Shown: positions 17,439 through 27,945, numbered from the stretch's first letter. The stretch: DNA of 62,852 nucleotides from Bacteroides sp. 214 (GCF_010501015.1 NZ_QVML01000017.1:1-62852), one strand, 5' to 3'. Notes: generated by a model not told the origin, from the sequence alone. Numbers and translations: made by a program.

Positions 17439-20400
17439 TCATTCTAGATTTACGCTTAAGCCAAGACCTCTAAGCTCGTGCAATAACACGTTTAAAGATT
17501 CAGGTATACCGGGTTGCGGCATTGATTCGCCTTTCACGATTGCTTCATAAGCTTTGGAGCGCCCAATCACATCGTCCGATTTGATAGTCAGAATCTCTTG
17601 CAAGATATGTGATGCACCAAATGCTTCAAGTGCCCAAACTTCCATTTCTCCGAAACGTTGTCCACCGAATTGTGCCTTACCACCTAATGGTTGTTGAGTA
17701 ATAAGCGAATAAGGACCGATAGAACGGGCATGCATCTTGTCTTCAACCATGTGTCCAAGTTTCAGCATGTATGTAACACCAACTGTTGCAGGCTGGTCAA
17801 ATTGTTCTCCAGTACCACCATCGCACAAGTATGTTTTACCATAACGAGGCAATCCAGCTTTGTCTGTCCACGATGAAAGGTCTTCAAGAGTAGCACCATC
17901 AAAAATAGGAGTTGCAAACTTGATACCAAGTTTCTTTCCGGCAGAACCCAAAACAGCTTCAAATATCTGTCCAATATTCATACGGGAAGGTACACCTAGT
18001 GGGTTTAACACAATATCAACTGGTGTTCCGTCAGCTAAGAATGGCATATCCTCTTGACGAACAACACGCGAAACAATACCTTTATTACCGTGGCGTCCTG
18101 CCATTTTATCGCCAACACCAATTTTACGTTTTTTAGCGATGTAAACCTTTGCCATTTGAATAATTCCGGCAGGAAGCTCATCACCAATAGTAATGCTAAA
18201 CTTCTTGCGTTTAAGCTCTGCATCCAGTTCTTTGTATTTCTTCAAATAGTTAAGAATAAGATCGCGAATAAGCTTATTCGTATAAGCATCATCTGTCCAA
18301 TCACTCAATTGGATAGAGTTAAAATCAAGTGAAGTAAAGTCAGATGCGCTAAATTTTGCATTCTTTGCAATCACATCAGCTCCTAAGTAATCTTTAACCC
18401 CTTGAGAAACCTTACCTTCGGTTAGCTTCATCAATTTTTTAACCAGTATGCCACGCAACTCTGCTACTTTAGACTCAAACTCATCATCTATCTTAGGCAA
18501 TAAAGCTTTATCTGCCAATTTAGAGCTGCGGCTCTTCATTACGCGAGAGAACAATTTCTTGTCGATTACTACCCCATTTAGTGAAGGTGAGGCTTTTAAA
18601 GAAGCATCTTTTACATCACCTGCTTTGTCTCCAAAAATTGCACGAAGTAATTTTTCTTCAGGAGAAGGATCTGATTCACCTTTTGGAGTAATTTTACCAA
18701 TAAGAATATCTCCCGGTTGGATACGAGCACCAATTCTAACGATTCCGTTCTCATCCAAATCCTTTGTTGCTTCTTCGCTTACATTAGGAATATCAGATGT
18801 TAACTCTTCCATTCCACGTTTTGTTTCACGCACCTCAAGCGTATATTCTTCAACATGAACAGAAGTCAAAATATCTTCACGAACTACACGTTCGTTCAAT
18901 ACGATCGCATCTTCATAGTTATACCCTTTCCAAGGCATATAAGCAACCAGTAAGTTCTTTCCTAACGCCAACTCACCATCTTCGGTTGAGTAACCTTCTG
19001 TTAGGATTTGACCTTTTGTAACACGATCACCCTTTTCGCAAATAGGACGAAGGTCAATAGTCATGTTTTGGTTGGTTTTTCTAAACTTCGGCAGTTTATA
19101 TTCCTTTAGTGCAGGTTCAAAACTTACAAACTCTTCGTCGCTCGTACGGTCATACAATACCTTTATTGTAGCAGCATCAACATAGTCAACGACTCCTTCA
19201 CCTTCAGCTACAATCTGAGTACGAGAATCCTTTACCAATTGATTTTCAATACCTGTTCCAACAATAGGCGCTTCTGTTCTTAACAAAGGCACAGCTTGGC
19301 GCATCATGTTAGAACCCATCAAAGCACGGTTGGCATCATCATGTTCAAGGAAAGGAATTAACGAAGCAGCAATAGAAGCTATTTGTTGCGGAGCAACGTC
19401 CATCAAGTCAACCTGTTCTGGTTCAACAAGTGGATAGTCCGCATCTTGACGCGCTTTTACACGGTTGCGAATAAATTTGCCTTCATTATCCAAAGGTGCG
19501 TTACCTTGGGCGATAATCTTATCTTCCTCTTCTTCGGCTGTCAAATAAATGATTCCGTTCTCTGAAATATCAACTTTCCCATTAGCTACCTTACGGTATG
19601 GAGTCTCGATAAAACCAAGATCATTAATCTTAGCATATACGCATAAAGAAGAGATCAAACCAATGTTTGGTCCTTCAGGCGTTTCAATCGGACAAAGGCG
19701 ACCATAGTGTGTATAGTGAACGTCACGTACCTCAAAACCTGCTCTTTCGCGAGAAAGTCCACCAGGTCCAAGTGCAGACATACGTCTTTTATGGGTAACC
19801 TCAGCCAGTGGATTTGTTTGATCCATAAACTGAGATAATGCATTTGTACCAAAGAATGTATTGATTACAGAAGAAATCGTTTTTGCATTAATCAAATCAA
19901 TTGGAGTAAAGACTTCATTATCCCTAACATTCATACGTTCGCGAATGGTACGAGACATACGAGCCAATCCAACTGCAAATTGATTGGATAGTTGTTCGCC
20001 CACAGTACGAACACGTCTATTGCTTAAGTGGTCAATGTCATCAACATCTGCTTTGGAATTAATCAATTCAATCAGATACTTAATGATCTCAATAATATCT
20101 TCTTTTGTTAGTACTTTTACATCAACATCTGTTGACAAGCCTAACTTCTTGTTTACTCTATATCGACCAACATCGCCAAGGTCATATCTCTTTTCTGAAA
20201 AGAACAAATTATTAATAACCTCGCGCGCACTTGCATCATCGGCAGGGTCAGCATTACGCAACTGACGATATATATATAAAACAGCTTCTTTCTCCGAGTT
20301 ACTTGGATCCTTTTGAAGTGTATTATATATAATGGAATAATCAGACTGATTGGGTTCGTCTTTATGAAGAAGAATCGTTTGTACACCCGAATCCAGGATT

Positions 20401-21251
20401 TCGTCAATATGCTCTGCGGCAAGAACTGTTTCACGGTCGATAATCACTTCGTTACGCTCAATTGAAACAACTTCGCCAGTATCTTCGTCTACAAAATCTT
20501 CAATCCAAGTCTTCAAAACGCGAGCCGCAAGTTTACGACCAACAACCTTTTTAAGATTTGTCTTGTTTACTTTAATATCTTCAGCTAAATTAAATATTTC
20601 AAGAATATCTTTGTCGTTTTCAAAGCCAATAGCCCTCAACAGCGTAGTAACCGGCAATTTCTTCTTACGATCAATATATGCATACATCACATTGTTTATG
20701 TCTGTAGCAAATTCGATCCAAGAGCCTTTGAATGGTATTATACGAGCTGAATACAATTTTGTGCCATTAGCATGAATACTCTGTCCGAAGAACACTCCCG
20801 GTGAGCGATGAAGTTGTGATACAACAACACGCTCTGCTCCATTTATAACAAATGTAGCTCTTTCAGTCATATAAGGGATTGTTCCCAAAAATACATCCTG
20901 AATTACCGTATCAAAATCTTCGTGTTCTGGATCGGTACAATATAATTTCAATTTTGCTTTTAGAGGGACACTATAGGTAAGCCCACGCTCTATACAATCT
21001 TCAATAGTATAGCGCGGCGGATCAATATAGTAATCCAGAAACTCTAGAACAAAATTGTTTCTTGTATCTGCTATTGGAAAATTTTCAGCAAATACTTTGT
21101 ACAGTCCTTCATTCTTACGCTTTTCTGGTGGTGTGTCCAGTTGTAAAAAGTCTTGAAATGACTTCAACTGCACATCCAGAAAATCCAAATATTCAAGTGG
21201 ATTCTTTGTTGTTGCAAAATTAATTCTTTGATTTACTTTATTTGAAGACAT
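17439..21251 (-). CDS. rpoB: RNA polymerase subunit beta
   Basis: 1270 residues, the usual Bacteroidetes length. The rifampicin region reads [20 protein letters not shown] followed by [19 protein letters not shown], which looks wild type (Q, D, H, R and S in the common positions). [32 protein letters not shown] and [12 protein letters not shown] are the other conserved blocks, and the C-terminus ends [18 protein letters not shown]. It lies about 105 bp after rplL, with a strong intrinsic terminator in the gap, so its expression should depend partly on readthrough. Confidence 0.98.
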   Translation of the reverse strand: MSSNKVNQRINFATTKNPLEYLDFLDVQLKSFQDFLQLDTPPEKRKNEGLYKVFAENFPIADTRNNFVLEFLDYYIDPPRYTIEDCIERGLTYSVPLKAKLKLYCTDPEHEDFDTVIQDVFLGTIPYMTERATFVINGAERVVVSQLHRSPGVFFGQSIHANGTKLYSARIIPFKGSWIEFATDINNVMYAYIDRKKKLPVTTLLRAIGFENDKDILEIFNLAEDIKVNKTNLKKVVGRKLAARVLKTWIEDFVDEDTGEVVSIERNEVIIDRETVLAAEHIDEILDSGVQTILLHKDEPNQSDYSIIYNTLQKDPSNSEKEAVLYIYRQLRNADPADDASAREVINNLFFSEKRYDLGDVGRYRVNKKLGLSTDVDVKVLTKEDIIEIIKYLIELINSKADVDDIDHLSNRRVRTVGEQLSNQFAVGLARMSRTIRERMNVRDNEVFTPIDLINAKTISSVINTFFGTNALSQFMDQTNPLAEVTHKRRMSALGPGGLSRERAGFEVRDVHYTHYGRLCPIETPEGPNIGLISSLCVYAKINDLGFIETPYRKVANGKVDISENGIIYLTAEEEEDKIIAQGNAPLDNEGKFIRNRVKARQDADYPLVEPEQVDLMDVAPQQIASIAASLIPFLEHDDANRALMGSNMMRQAVPLLRTEAPIVGTGIENQLVKDSRTQIVAEGEGVVDYVDAATIKVLYDRTSDEEFVSFEPALKEYKLPKFRKTNQNMTIDLRPICEKGDRVTKGQILTEGYSTEDGELALGKNLLVAYMPWKGYNYEDAIVLNERVVREDILTSVHVEEYTLEVRETKRGMEELTSDIPNVSEEATKDLDENGIVRIGARIQPGDILIGKITPKGESDPSPEEKLLRAIFGDKAGDVKDASLKASPSLNGVVIDKKLFSRVMKSRSSKLADKALLPKIDDEFESKVAELRGILVKKLMKLTEGKVSQGVKDYLGADVIAKNAKFSASDFTSLDFNSIQLSDWTDDAYTNKLIRDLILNYLKKYKELDAELKRKKFSITIGDELPAGIIQMAKVYIAKKRKIGVGDKMAGRHGNKGIVSRVVRQEDMPFLADGTPVDIVLNPLGVPSRMNIGQIFEAVLGSAGKKLGIKFATPIFDGATLEDLSSWTDKAGLPRYGKTYLCDGGTGEQFDQPATVGVTYMLKLGHMVEDKMHARSIGPYSLITQQPLGGKAQFGGQRFGEMEVWALEAFGASHILQEILTIKSDDVIGRSKAYEAIVKGESMPQPGIPESLNVLLHELRGLGLSVNLE

Positions 21252-21290
21252 CTGGTAATGAATTTGTAGAACTTATTTTAAATATATATA

Positions 21291-21331
21291 CAAAAAGGCT
21301 AAGAACCCTCTTTTAAAGAGGATTCCTAACC
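21291..21331 (-). terminator. Intrinsic terminator between rplL and rpoB
   Basis: On the minus strand a stem of about 15-17 bp (GGTTAGGAATCCTCTTT with AGAGGGTTCTTAGCC, two or three G-U pairs) is followed directly by TTTTTG. It starts about 25 bp after the rplL stop and precedes rpoB by about 40 bp. It probably sets the ratio of ribosomal protein to polymerase subunits. Confidence 0.8.
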
Positions 21332-21355
21332 GAATGACCTGAGAACCAGGTAGTC

Positions 21356-21733
21356 TTATTTAAGCTCAACTTCAGCTCCAGCTTCTTCCAATGCTTTCTT
21401 CAAGGCTTCAGCTTCATCTTTAGCTGCACCTTCTTTCACTACACTTGGAGCACCGTCTACCATGTCTTTAGCTTCTTTCAAACCAAGACCGCAAGCTTCT
21501 TTAACGGCTTTAACCACTTGCAATTTAGCTGCACCAGCACTTTTCAATACTACATCGAATGAAGTTTTTTCTTCTGCGGCAGCAGCACCACCACCAGCAG
21601 CAGGAGCAGCAACAGCAACAGCTGCAGCAGCAGGTTCAATACCATATTCTTCTTTAAGGATAGTTGCAAGTTCATTAACTTCTTTTACTGTCAAGTTAAC
21701 TAATTGTTCTGCAAAAGCTTTCAAATCTGCCAT
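21356..21733 (-). CDS. rplL: 50S ribosomal protein L7/L12
   Basis: 125 residues. The N-terminal dimerisation helix ([20 protein letters not shown]) is followed by an Ala/Gly-rich hinge (about residues 36-53) and the C-terminal factor-binding domain ([20 protein letters not shown], then [19 protein letters not shown]). It forms the stalk that recruits elongation factors and binds L10 encoded just upstream. It has the family's standard length. The terminator directly downstream means most transcripts probably stop here. Confidence 0.98.
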   Translation of the reverse strand: MADLKAFAEQLVNLTVKEVNELATILKEEYGIEPAAAAVAVAAPAAGGGAAAAEEKTSFDVVLKSAGAAKLQVVKAVKEACGLGLKEAKDMVDGAPSVVKEGAAKDEAEALKKALEEAGAEVELK

Positions 21734-21773
21734 TTTATTTTAAATTTTAATGTTTATACAAAAGTGTTTATAA

Positions 21774-22286
21774 TTATCTTTCACCAAGAGTTTTCAGAAC
21801 CCCGTGAATGGTGTCACCACCTGATTGAAGAGCAGAAATAACATTCTTCGCTGGAGATTGCAGTAAAGCAATAACATCAGCAATAACTTCATTTTTACTC
21901 TTGATTGAGATTAGAGCGTCTAATTGATCAGCACCAACATAGAAGCTTTCTTCAGCATAAGCTGCTTTCAGCCCAGGAATACCATCTTTAGCTACTTCCT
22001 TAATCAACTTTGCAGGCACGTTAGCTACATTGCTAAACATGATTGAAGTTGATCCTTTAAGAGTATCAAAAAGTGGAGAAAAGTCTTCTTCCAATGTTTC
22101 AAGCGCTTTTCTAAGAAGTGTATTCTTCACAACCAACAATTTGATTTCTGATTTATTACAAGCTCTTCTCAATGCACTTGTCGACGCAGCATTCATTGCT
22201 GTCATGTCAACTAAATAGAAGTGACCATATTCCTTTATTGTCGCAGCGATCTGCTCAATTATTACATTTTTATCTTCCTTCTTCAT
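21774..22286 (-). CDS. rplJ: 50S ribosomal protein L10
   Basis: 170 residues. MKKEDKNVIIEQIAATIKEY, then FYLVDMTAMNAAS, with RRACNKSEIKLLVVKNTLLR, is the rRNA-binding domain, and the C-terminal helix region carries the L7/L12 dimers. L10 with L7/L12 is the usual autoregulator of this operon. Only 14 bp separate it from rplA, so no long leader exists here, and any autoregulation must act elsewhere or on a site inside rplA. Confidence 0.97.
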   Translation of the reverse strand: MKKEDKNVIIEQIAATIKEYGHFYLVDMTAMNAASTSALRRACNKSEIKLLVVKNTLLRKALETLEEDFSPLFDTLKGSTSIMFSNVANVPAKLIKEVAKDGIPGLKAAYAEESFYVGADQLDALISIKSKNEVIADVIALLQSPAKNVISALQSGGDTIHGVLKTLGER

Positions 22287-22300
22287 GATCTTTTAATTTA

Positions 22301-22999
22301 TTAAATTTCTTCAACTGATTTAGGATCAATCTTAATACCTGCACTCATAGTGCTAGAAAGATAAATGCTCTTAATATATGTACCCTTGGCTGCAGTAGGT
22401 TTAAGTTTCAAAAGAGTTGCAATAAACTCTTTTGCATTTTCACGAATTTTTTCTTCGTCAAATGATACTTTACCAACAGAAGCATGAACAATACCGGCTT
22501 TGTCAACTTTAAAGTCAATTTTACCTTGTTTTACTTCTTTCACAGCTTTCGCAACATCCATTGTAACCGTACCACTTTTAGGATTTGGCATCAGTCCACG
22601 AGGACCAAGCACACGCCCTAAAGCTCCAATTTTAGCCATGATAGATGGCATAGTGATGATAACATCAATATCAGTCCATCCACCTTTGATCTTTTCAATA
22701 TACTCGTCAAGACCAACATAATCAGCACCAGCTTCTTTTGCAGCAGCTTCAGCATCAGGTGTACAAAGCACCAATACACGTACATCCTTACCAGTTCCAT
22801 GAGGAAGAGAAACAACCCCTCTCACCATTTGGTTAGCTTTACGTGGATCAACACCTAAACGTACATCAATATCTAAGGAAGCATCAAATTTAGTAAATGT
22901 AATTTCTTTTACTAACGATGCAGCTTCTTTCAACGAGTATGCTTTCCCTGCTTCAATTTTTCCGGCAGCCAACTTTTGATTTTTCGTAAGTTTACCCAT
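22301..22999 (-). CDS. rplA: 50S ribosomal protein L1
   Basis: 232 residues. The L1 signature is visible in [20 protein letters not shown], followed by [15 protein letters not shown]. It binds 23S rRNA at the E-site stalk and in many bacteria represses its own rplK-rplA message. The gene follows rplK by 17 bp and precedes rplJ by 14 bp, so the four stalk-protein genes form one transcription unit. Length is normal for the family. Confidence 0.97.
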   Translation of the reverse strand: MGKLTKNQKLAAGKIEAGKAYSLKEAASLVKEITFTKFDASLDIDVRLGVDPRKANQMVRGVVSLPHGTGKDVRVLVLCTPDAEAAAKEAGADYVGLDEYIEKIKGGWTDIDVIITMPSIMAKIGALGRVLGPRGLMPNPKSGTVTMDVAKAVKEVKQGKIDFKVDKAGIVHASVGKVSFDEEKIRENAKEFIATLLKLKPTAAKGTYIKSIYLSSTMSAGIKIDPKSVEEI

Positions 23000-23016
23000 T
23001 ATAAATCGAAGTTTTA

Positions 23017-23460
23017 TTAATTATTTGTAGGGAATTCCCCTTTTACTGCAATACCCATACTTCTAGCTGTACCAGCAACCATTCTCATCGCAGCTTCAAT
23101 AGTGAAACAGTTTAAGTCCACCATTTTATCTTGAGCAATCGTACGAACTTGTTCCCAAGTCAACTCGGCAACTTTCTTACGATTTGGCTCAGCAGAACCA
23201 CTCTTTACCTTAGCTACTTCAAGTAATTGAATAGCAACAGGAGGAGTCTTTATGACAAAGTCAAAAGACTTATCTGCATAATAAGTAATGATTACAGGTA
23301 ATATTTTTCCTGCTCTGTCTTGGGTTCTGGCGTTGAATTGCTTGCAAAACTCCATAATATTAATCCCTTTCGAACCTAATGCAGGTCCTACTGGGGGTGA
23401 TGGATTTGCCGCGCCACCTTTAATCTGTAATTTGATTAGTCCAGCAACTTCTTTAGCCAT
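23017..23460 (-). CDS. rplK: 50S ribosomal protein L11
   Basis: 147 residues. The N-terminal domain contains [20 protein letters not shown] followed by [17 protein letters not shown] (proline-rich thiostrepton-binding region). The C-terminal rRNA-binding domain includes [10 protein letters not shown] and GTARSMGI. It sits in the GTPase-associated centre and is needed for factor function. It follows nusG by 56 bp in the conserved secE-nusG-rplK order. Confidence 0.97.
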   Translation of the reverse strand: MAKEVAGLIKLQIKGGAANPSPPVGPALGSKGINIMEFCKQFNARTQDRAGKILPVIITYYADKSFDFVIKTPPVAIQLLEVAKVKSGSAEPNRKKVAELTWEQVRTIAQDKMVDLNCFTIEAAMRMVAGTARSMGIAVKGEFPTNN

Positions 23461-23516
23461 TTTGATTTGAATTATATATAAATATTAATGAGAGAACAAA
23501 CAGCGTAACACCTGTA

Positions 23517-24059
23517 TTATTCTTTCTCTACTTGCATAAAGCCCAACTCGAGCGGAGTCTTCCGGCCGAATATTTTCACCATAACCTTTAGTTTCTTCTT
23601 TTCCGTATTCACTTCTTCAATGACACCATTGAATCCGCTAAATGGCCCAAAAGTAACCTTTACTGTTTCGCCTACAACATATGGGATATTAATATCTTCA
23701 CCCACATCTTGAAGCTCGTCTACTGTTCCTAGTATGCGATTAACTTCTGATTGTCTTAATGGAACCGGTTTTTCTGAACCGCCAAGAAAACCTATCACAT
23801 TAGGCGTACTTCTTAATCGATGAGAAACCTCACCAACAAGAGCAGCCTCAACCAAAACGTATCCAGGCAAATAACTTTTCTCTTTCACAACTTTTTTACC
23901 ATTGCGAACCTGATATACTTTTTCGGTTGGAATTAGTACCTGAGATACATATTCGCCAAGATCGCTGTTCTTAATGTCAGCCTCAAGGTATTCTCTTACC
24001 TTGGATTCTTTTCCGCTTATGGCACGTAAAACATACCATTTTTTTTCAACCTCAGACAT
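23517..24059 (-). CDS. nusG: Transcription termination/antitermination factor NusG
   Basis: 180 residues. The NGN domain (about 1-125) starts KKWYVLRAISGKESKVREYL and contains LPGYVLVEAAL. The KOW domain (about 128-180) has VTFGPFSGFNGVIEEVNTEK. NusG binds RNA polymerase, raises processivity and links transcription to Rho or the ribosome. The stop is close to rplK and the start is four bases from the end of secE, so the two are co-translated. Confidence 0.97.
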   Translation of the reverse strand: MSEVEKKWYVLRAISGKESKVREYLEADIKNSDLGEYVSQVLIPTEKVYQVRNGKKVVKEKSYLPGYVLVEAALVGEVSHRLRSTPNVIGFLGGSEKPVPLRQSEVNRILGTVDELQDVGEDINIPYVVGETVKVTFGPFSGFNGVIEEVNTEKKKLKVMVKIFGRKTPLELGFMQVEKE

Positions 24060-24063
24060 TCTA

Positions 24064-24255
24064 TTAATGTGGATAGATGATTTTTCCCATTAAAGCTTGA
24101 AAACCAGAGTCCATCGCAAACACCAACAATGCAATAAGTAGGGAAGCATATAAAACAACTACTGCACTATTAGTTAGTTCAGAAAACGTAGGCCACGAAA
24201 CTTTATGCACAAGTTCGTTATAAGATTCTTTGATATAATTAATTATCTTTTTCAT
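24064..24255 (-). CDS. secE: Preprotein translocase subunit SecE
   Basis: 63 residues from the ATG at 24253-24255 (MKKIINYIKESYNELVHKVS). A longer frame upstream reads through tRNA-Trp (MVEHWSPKPGVG...) and is not a real N-terminus. KVSWPTFSELTNS is the SecE signature, and one membrane helix follows (AVVVLYASLLIALLVF). SecE clamps SecY in the inner membrane translocon. As in most Bacteroidetes it has only one transmembrane segment. It lies 14 bp after tRNA-Trp. Confidence 0.95.
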   Translation of the reverse strand: MKKIINYIKESYNELVHKVSWPTFSELTNSAVVVLYASLLIALLVFAMDSGFQALMGKIIYPH

Positions 24256-24269
24256 CTCAATAAAATTAG

Positions 24270-24342
24270 CACGGGAGGAGAGGCTCGAACTCCCGACACC
24301 TGGTTTTGGAGACCAGTGCTCTACCAACTGAGCTACTCCCGT
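24270..24342 (-). tRNA. tRNA-Trp (anticodon CCA)
   Basis: 73 nt. Acceptor arms ACGGGAG and CTCCCGT pair, discriminator G. The anticodon arm CTGGT-CTCCAAA-ACCAG gives CCA. The T loop is TTCGAGC. It lies between tuf and secE, as expected in Bacteroidetes, and is co-transcribed with them, so it must be cut from the polycistronic transcript. Confidence 0.95.
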
Positions 24343-24351
24343 TTATAGACA

Positions 24352-24382
24352 ATTCAGTTCCTGCATAACACAGGAACTGAAT
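24352..24382 (-). other. Perfect 12-bp hairpin between tuf and tRNA-Trp
   Basis: ATTCAGTTCCTG (24352-24363) is exactly complementary to CAGGAACTGAAT (24371-24382) with a 7-base loop. No T-run follows on the minus strand, so it is more likely a processing or mRNA-protecting structure at the tuf 3' end than a terminator. Confidence 0.6.
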
Positions 24383-24392
24383 TATATTATTA

Positions 24393-25577
24393 TTATGCTA
24401 TCTCAGTAATCTGACCAGCACCTACTGTACGACCACCTTCGCGGATAGCGAAACGAAGACCTACATTCAATGCAACCGGATAGATCAACTCTACGTTAAT
24501 TGTTACGTTATCACCAGGCATTACCATTTCAGTTCCTTCAGGAAGAGTAATTTCACCTGTGATGTCCAATGTACGCAAATAGAATTGAGGACGATACTTG
24601 TTGTGGAATGGAGTGTGACGTCCACCTTCTTCTTTCTTCAAGATATACACCTCAGCTTTGAATGCACTATGAGGAGTAATTTTTCCTGGGTGACAGATAA
24701 CCATACCACGTTTGATTTCGTTCTTGTCGATACCACGAAGCAACAAACCTACGTTATCACCAGCTTCACCTGAGTCAAGAATCTTACGGAACATTTCTAC
24801 TCCTGTAACAACTGATTTCTTAGCTTCTGAACCAAGACCGATGATTTGAACTTCTTCACCAGATTTGATGATACCAGCTTCGATACGACCTGTAGCAACA
24901 GTACCACGACCTGTGATCGAGAATACGTCTTCAACAGGCATCAAGAATGGTTTGTCAACATCACGTGGAGGCAATGGAATCCAAGTATCAACAGCATTCA
25001 TCAATTCCATAACTTGTTCTTCCCATTTAGCAACACCGTTCAATGCACCAAGAGCAGAACCACGGATAACTGGAGTATTGTCACCGTCAAAGTCATAGAA
25101 TGAAAGGAGTTCTCTCATTTCCATTTCTACCAGTTCCAACATTTCTTCGTCATCAACCATATCACATTTGTTCATGAATACAACCAACTTAGGAACGTTT
25201 ACCTGACGAGCCAAAAGGATGTGTTCGCGAGTTTGAGGCATAGGACCATCAGTTGCAGCAACTACAATGATAGCACCATCCATCTGAGCAGCACCAGTTA
25301 CCATGTTCTTTACGTAGTCAGCGTGACCCGGACAGTCTACGTGAGCGTAGTGACGGTTAGCTGTTTCGTATTCAACGTGCGAAGTATTAATAGTAATACC
25401 TCTTTCTTTTTCTTCAGGTGCATTATCGATTGAGTCGAAAGAACGCAATTCTGAAAGACCATTTTTAGCCAATACTGTAGTAATGGCAGCTGTCAAAGTG
25501 GTTTTACCATGGTCAACGTGACCAATAGTACCGATGTTAACATGCGGTTTGGAACGATTAAATTTCTCTTTAGCCAT
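24393..25577 (-). CDS. tuf: Elongation factor Tu
   Basis: 394 residues, normal length. The G domain carries [10 protein letters not shown] (P loop), [12 protein letters not shown] (switch I), [12 protein letters not shown] (switch II) and NKCD (guanine specificity). Domains 2 and 3 follow to [10 protein letters not shown]. It delivers aminoacyl-tRNA to the ribosome. It is embedded between tRNA-Thr(GGT) and tRNA-Trp(CCA), the conserved Bacteroidetes tRNA-tuf-tRNA-secE order, and no second tuf is seen in the window. Confidence 0.98.
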   Translation of the reverse strand: MAKEKFNRSKPHVNIGTIGHVDHGKTTLTAAITTVLAKNGLSELRSFDSIDNAPEEKERGITINTSHVEYETANRHYAHVDCPGHADYVKNMVTGAAQMDGAIIVVAATDGPMPQTREHILLARQVNVPKLVVFMNKCDMVDDEEMLELVEMEMRELLSFYDFDGDNTPVIRGSALGALNGVAKWEEQVMELMNAVDTWIPLPPRDVDKPFLMPVEDVFSITGRGTVATGRIEAGIIKSGEEVQIIGLGSEAKKSVVTGVEMFRKILDSGEAGDNVGLLLRGIDKNEIKRGMVICHPGKITPHSAFKAEVYILKKEEGGRHTPFHNKYRPQFYLRTLDITGEITLPEGTEMVMPGDNVTINVELIYPVALNVGLRFAIREGGRTVGAGQITEIA

Positions 25578-25630
25578 AGCTTTACTTGTTTATTTATTAT
25601 AATTAATAATCAGCATTTCATTATTTAATG

Positions 25631-25702
<72 letters not shown>

Positions 25703-25709
25703 AAAAAAG

Positions 25710-25782
25710 AGCGGAAGACGGGGCTCAAACCCGCGACCCTCAGCTTGGAAGGCTAATGCTCTATCAACTGAGCTACTTCCGC
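25710..25782 (-). tRNA. tRNA-Gly (anticodon TCC)
   Basis: 73 nt. Acceptor arms GCGGAAG and CTTCCGC pair, discriminator T. The anticodon loop CTTCCAA gives TCC. It lies only seven bases upstream of tRNA-Thr(GGT). Confidence 0.95.
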
Positions 25783-25855
25783 AAAAGTTTTTGAGAAACG
25801 CACAATACTTATTATATAATAAGGTGTAACGTTTTCAATCAGAGCTGTAAGCTCG

Positions 25856-25938
25856 TGGGCAGTGATGGATTCGAACCACCGTAAGCGTAAGCTATCTGAG
25901 TTACAGTCAGACCCATTTGGCCACTCTGGTAACTGCCC
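25856..25938 (-). tRNA. tRNA-Tyr (anticodon GTA)
   Basis: 83 nt, class II. Acceptor arms GGGCAGT and ACTGCCC pair, discriminator A. The anticodon loop CTGTAAC gives GTA. The variable arm is the stem-loop TAGCTTACGCTTACGG. Confidence 0.95.
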
Positions 25939-25956
25939 TTTCAATACTTTTCCTTG

Positions 25957-26030
25957 AGCCTCTTGTCGGATTCGAACCAACGACCCCGAGATTACAAATC
26001 ACGTGCTCTGGCCAACTGAGCTAAAGAGGC
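25957..26030 (-). tRNA. tRNA-Thr (anticodon TGT)
   Basis: 74 nt. Acceptor arms GCCTCTT and AAGAGGC pair, discriminator T. The anticodon loop TTTGTAA gives TGT. The anticodon stem is CGTGA/TCTCG, which leaves a U-U mismatch in the middle pair. It is the first tRNA of the cluster. Confidence 0.93.
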
Positions 26031-26080
26031 GTTTCGTAAAAAAATGCAACCGTTACACTCAAACACGAGCGAAACGGCTG

Positions 26081-26088
26081 CAAATTTA
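26081..26088 (-). promoter_or_regulatory. Putative -7 element of the tRNA-tuf operon
   Basis: The minus strand reads TAAATTTG, about 50 bases before tRNA-Thr(TGT), and fits TAnnTTTG. Confidence 0.5.
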
Positions 26089-26126
26089 GTTATTTATTTC
26101 TTTCCCGCAAAGAAAACGCATTTTTT

Positions 26127-26426
26127 TTATTTTTTTCTTGTCTTTTCTTTATGCTTAGCAAGCTGTTTTTCCAAAGCCTCAAGGCCCTCATCAACAGCTT
26201 CCTCGAAAGTATTACACACCTTGCTGGCATAAAACTCTGCATTTGGAGCATAGATTTTAATTCCAGCTTCTTTGTTTGTAGCACTCTCGGGCTTAACTAC
26301 CTTCAACGAAACCTCCACGGTTTTTATATCATCATAAAACTTTTCCAGTTTTGCGGCTTTTTTTTGAATGAATGCTTGTAATTGTTCTGAAGCATCAAAG
26401 TGAATTGATTGAATTCTTATTTCCAT
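26127..26426 (-). CDS. hpf: Ribosome hibernation promoting factor (short HPF/YfiA)
   Basis: 99 residues, the short form. MEIRIQSIHFDASEQLQAFI starts the beta-alpha-beta fold, and the body ends in a basic KHKEKTRKK tail. It binds the 30S decoding centre and inactivates ribosomes in stationary phase. It follows the XerC-type recombinase by 15 bp and is co-transcribed with rpsU, an arrangement typical of Bacteroides. Confidence 0.93.
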   Translation of the reverse strand: MEIRIQSIHFDASEQLQAFIQKKAAKLEKFYDDIKTVEVSLKVVKPESATNKEAGIKIYAPNAEFYASKVCNTFEEAVDEGLEALEKQLAKHKEKTRKK

Positions 26427-26441
26427 AACAACCTCCTTTTT

Positions 26442-27323
26442 TTAAGCTCTGGGATGAGCTTGTTTATAATTCTTTTTTAGTTCCTCGAACGTAGTATGCG
26501 TATAAACCTCCGTAGCCGCCAAGCTACTATGCCCCAACAAATCTTTTACTGCGCCAAGCTCGGCACCACCATTTAGCATTGCTGTTGCAAAAGTATGCCT
26601 CAATGCATGAGGAGCTCTTTTCTTCTGCGTAACTACTCCCGATAGATTCTTTTTCACTAAAACATAGACCGACTTCTTAGACAAACGCTCCCCTTTTTTA
26701 TTCAGAAAGAAAGCTGCTGTTTCTCCAAAAAACTCTTCATTTCTTTTGTCGATATACCGCAGTATTAACTCTTTTAATACATCACCAAATGGAATTAACC
26801 GTTGCTTATTCCGCTTACCGGTAACTTTCAGTTGCAAAGAGAAGATATCAACATCAGCATTATTCAAATTCACCAACTCTGAAAGCCGAATCCCTGTGGA
26901 ATAAAACATTTCGAGAATCAACCTATCGCGGCAGCCCCAAAAATCATCATCGTAATTCGTCACATCCAGTACTTTTTCCATGTCGGATTCTTTATAAAAT
27001 ACCGGAAGCGCTTTTTTCTTTTTGGGAGCCACTATTTTCAACAATGGATTTTTCGTTACTTCCCCTCTTCTCAACAAAAACCGATAAAAAGAACGCAGCG
27101 AACTCAGCTTTCTATTCACCGAACTCGCAGCATAACCAGCATTCATCAAGTAGATTACCCATTCACGAATCTGAGCCGGTTCAACTTCGGCTGGATCAAA
27201 AGAAACATTCTCTTCTTGAATATATTCCCGAAGTTGAGCAATATCCTCACCATATCCTACTATGGTATTTTCGGAGTAATTGCGCTCGTACCGAAGATAA
27301 TCAAGAAAAGAATCTATCAACAT
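26442..27323 (-). CDS. xerC: Tyrosine recombinase XerC/XerD type
   Basis: 293 residues. The N-terminal SAM-like core-binding domain (about 1-85: LDYLRYERNYSENTI) is followed by the catalytic domain with the full active-site set: R in TGIRLSEL, K in TGKRNKQRLIPF, HxxR in HALRHTFATAM, H in LLGHSSLAAT, and the tyrosine in VYTHTTF. It resolves chromosome dimers at dif with a partner Xer protein. Its place between rpsU and hpf, in a housekeeping operon, argues for a cellular rather than mobile role. Whether it is XerC or XerD cannot be settled by eye. Confidence 0.88.
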   Translation of the reverse strand: MLIDSFLDYLRYERNYSENTIVGYGEDIAQLREYIQEENVSFDPAEVEPAQIREWVIYLMNAGYAASSVNRKLSSLRSFYRFLLRRGEVTKNPLLKIVAPKKKKALPVFYKESDMEKVLDVTNYDDDFWGCRDRLILEMFYSTGIRLSELVNLNNADVDIFSLQLKVTGKRNKQRLIPFGDVLKELILRYIDKRNEEFFGETAAFFLNKKGERLSKKSVYVLVKKNLSGVVTQKKRAPHALRHTFATAMLNGGAELGAVKDLLGHSSLAATEVYTHTTFEELKKNYKQAHPRA

Positions 27324-27391
27324 ACGTTACATCATTTATACTGCAACGAATGTAAGAAAAAGAATTTAATAATTCAAATAATTATGAATAA

Positions 27392-27583
27392 TTAATCCTC
27401 TATTTGTTGAAGTTGCTGAACGTAAACTGCGCGCTCTTTCTTTAATCTATTCACAACAGAAGGTTTATCAAACTGTTGTCTACGTCTCAATTCTTTAACA
27501 ACACCTGTTTTTTCGAATTTTCTCTTAAATTTTTTCAGCGCTTTTTCTATGTTCTCGCCTTCTTTAACTGGAACTACAATCAT
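27392..27583 (-). CDS. rpsU: 30S ribosomal protein S21
   Basis: 63 residues, very basic: MIVVPVKEGENIEKALKKFK, then RRRQQFDKPSVVNRLKKERA, the family pattern. S21 helps the 30S subunit recognise initiation sites; in Bacteroidetes it is part of the machinery that hides the anti-Shine-Dalgarno. First gene of the run leading to rpoC, followed after 68 bp by the xerC-type gene. Confidence 0.95.
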   Translation of the reverse strand: MIVVPVKEGENIEKALKKFKRKFEKTGVVKELRRRQQFDKPSVVNRLKKERAVYVQQLQQIED

Positions 27584-27632
27584 TTTTAACTATATTTTTT
27601 TAATTATTATATTTCTATGCACTTTAGCGGGG

Positions 27633-27640
27633 CAAAAGTA
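27633..27640 (-). promoter_or_regulatory. Putative -7 element of rpsU
   Basis: The minus strand reads TACTTTTG, 49 bases before the rpsU ATG, and matches TAnnTTTG. Confidence 0.5.
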
Positions 27641-27945
27641 CACATACTTTCTTTACCGACCAAACATAATTTTGTTTTTTTGCGTTTGCACAGTCTTATC
27701 AAACTACTAACATAGACAGATCAATACCTGTTGGTGGAATTAATTTTTAAATAGAACATTAGATTATAAGTTGTGCATACCTACATTTCACACTGACTAT
27801 ATTTTTGCATAGTGATATTGAAAAAGTATAAATATCACACAAACCCCTCTGCGGATAGGTTGTAGAACGTTAATTCGGATTTGGAAATGTCCCACAAAAA
27901 GGTTATCTTTAGTATAGCAAAGATATACAGATAGTATATACATAG

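Noticed and set aside
24256..24327. 24-residue N-terminal extension of SecE
   Set aside because: These codons are the antisense-free readthrough of tRNA-Trp itself; the true SecE start is the ATG at 24253-24255.
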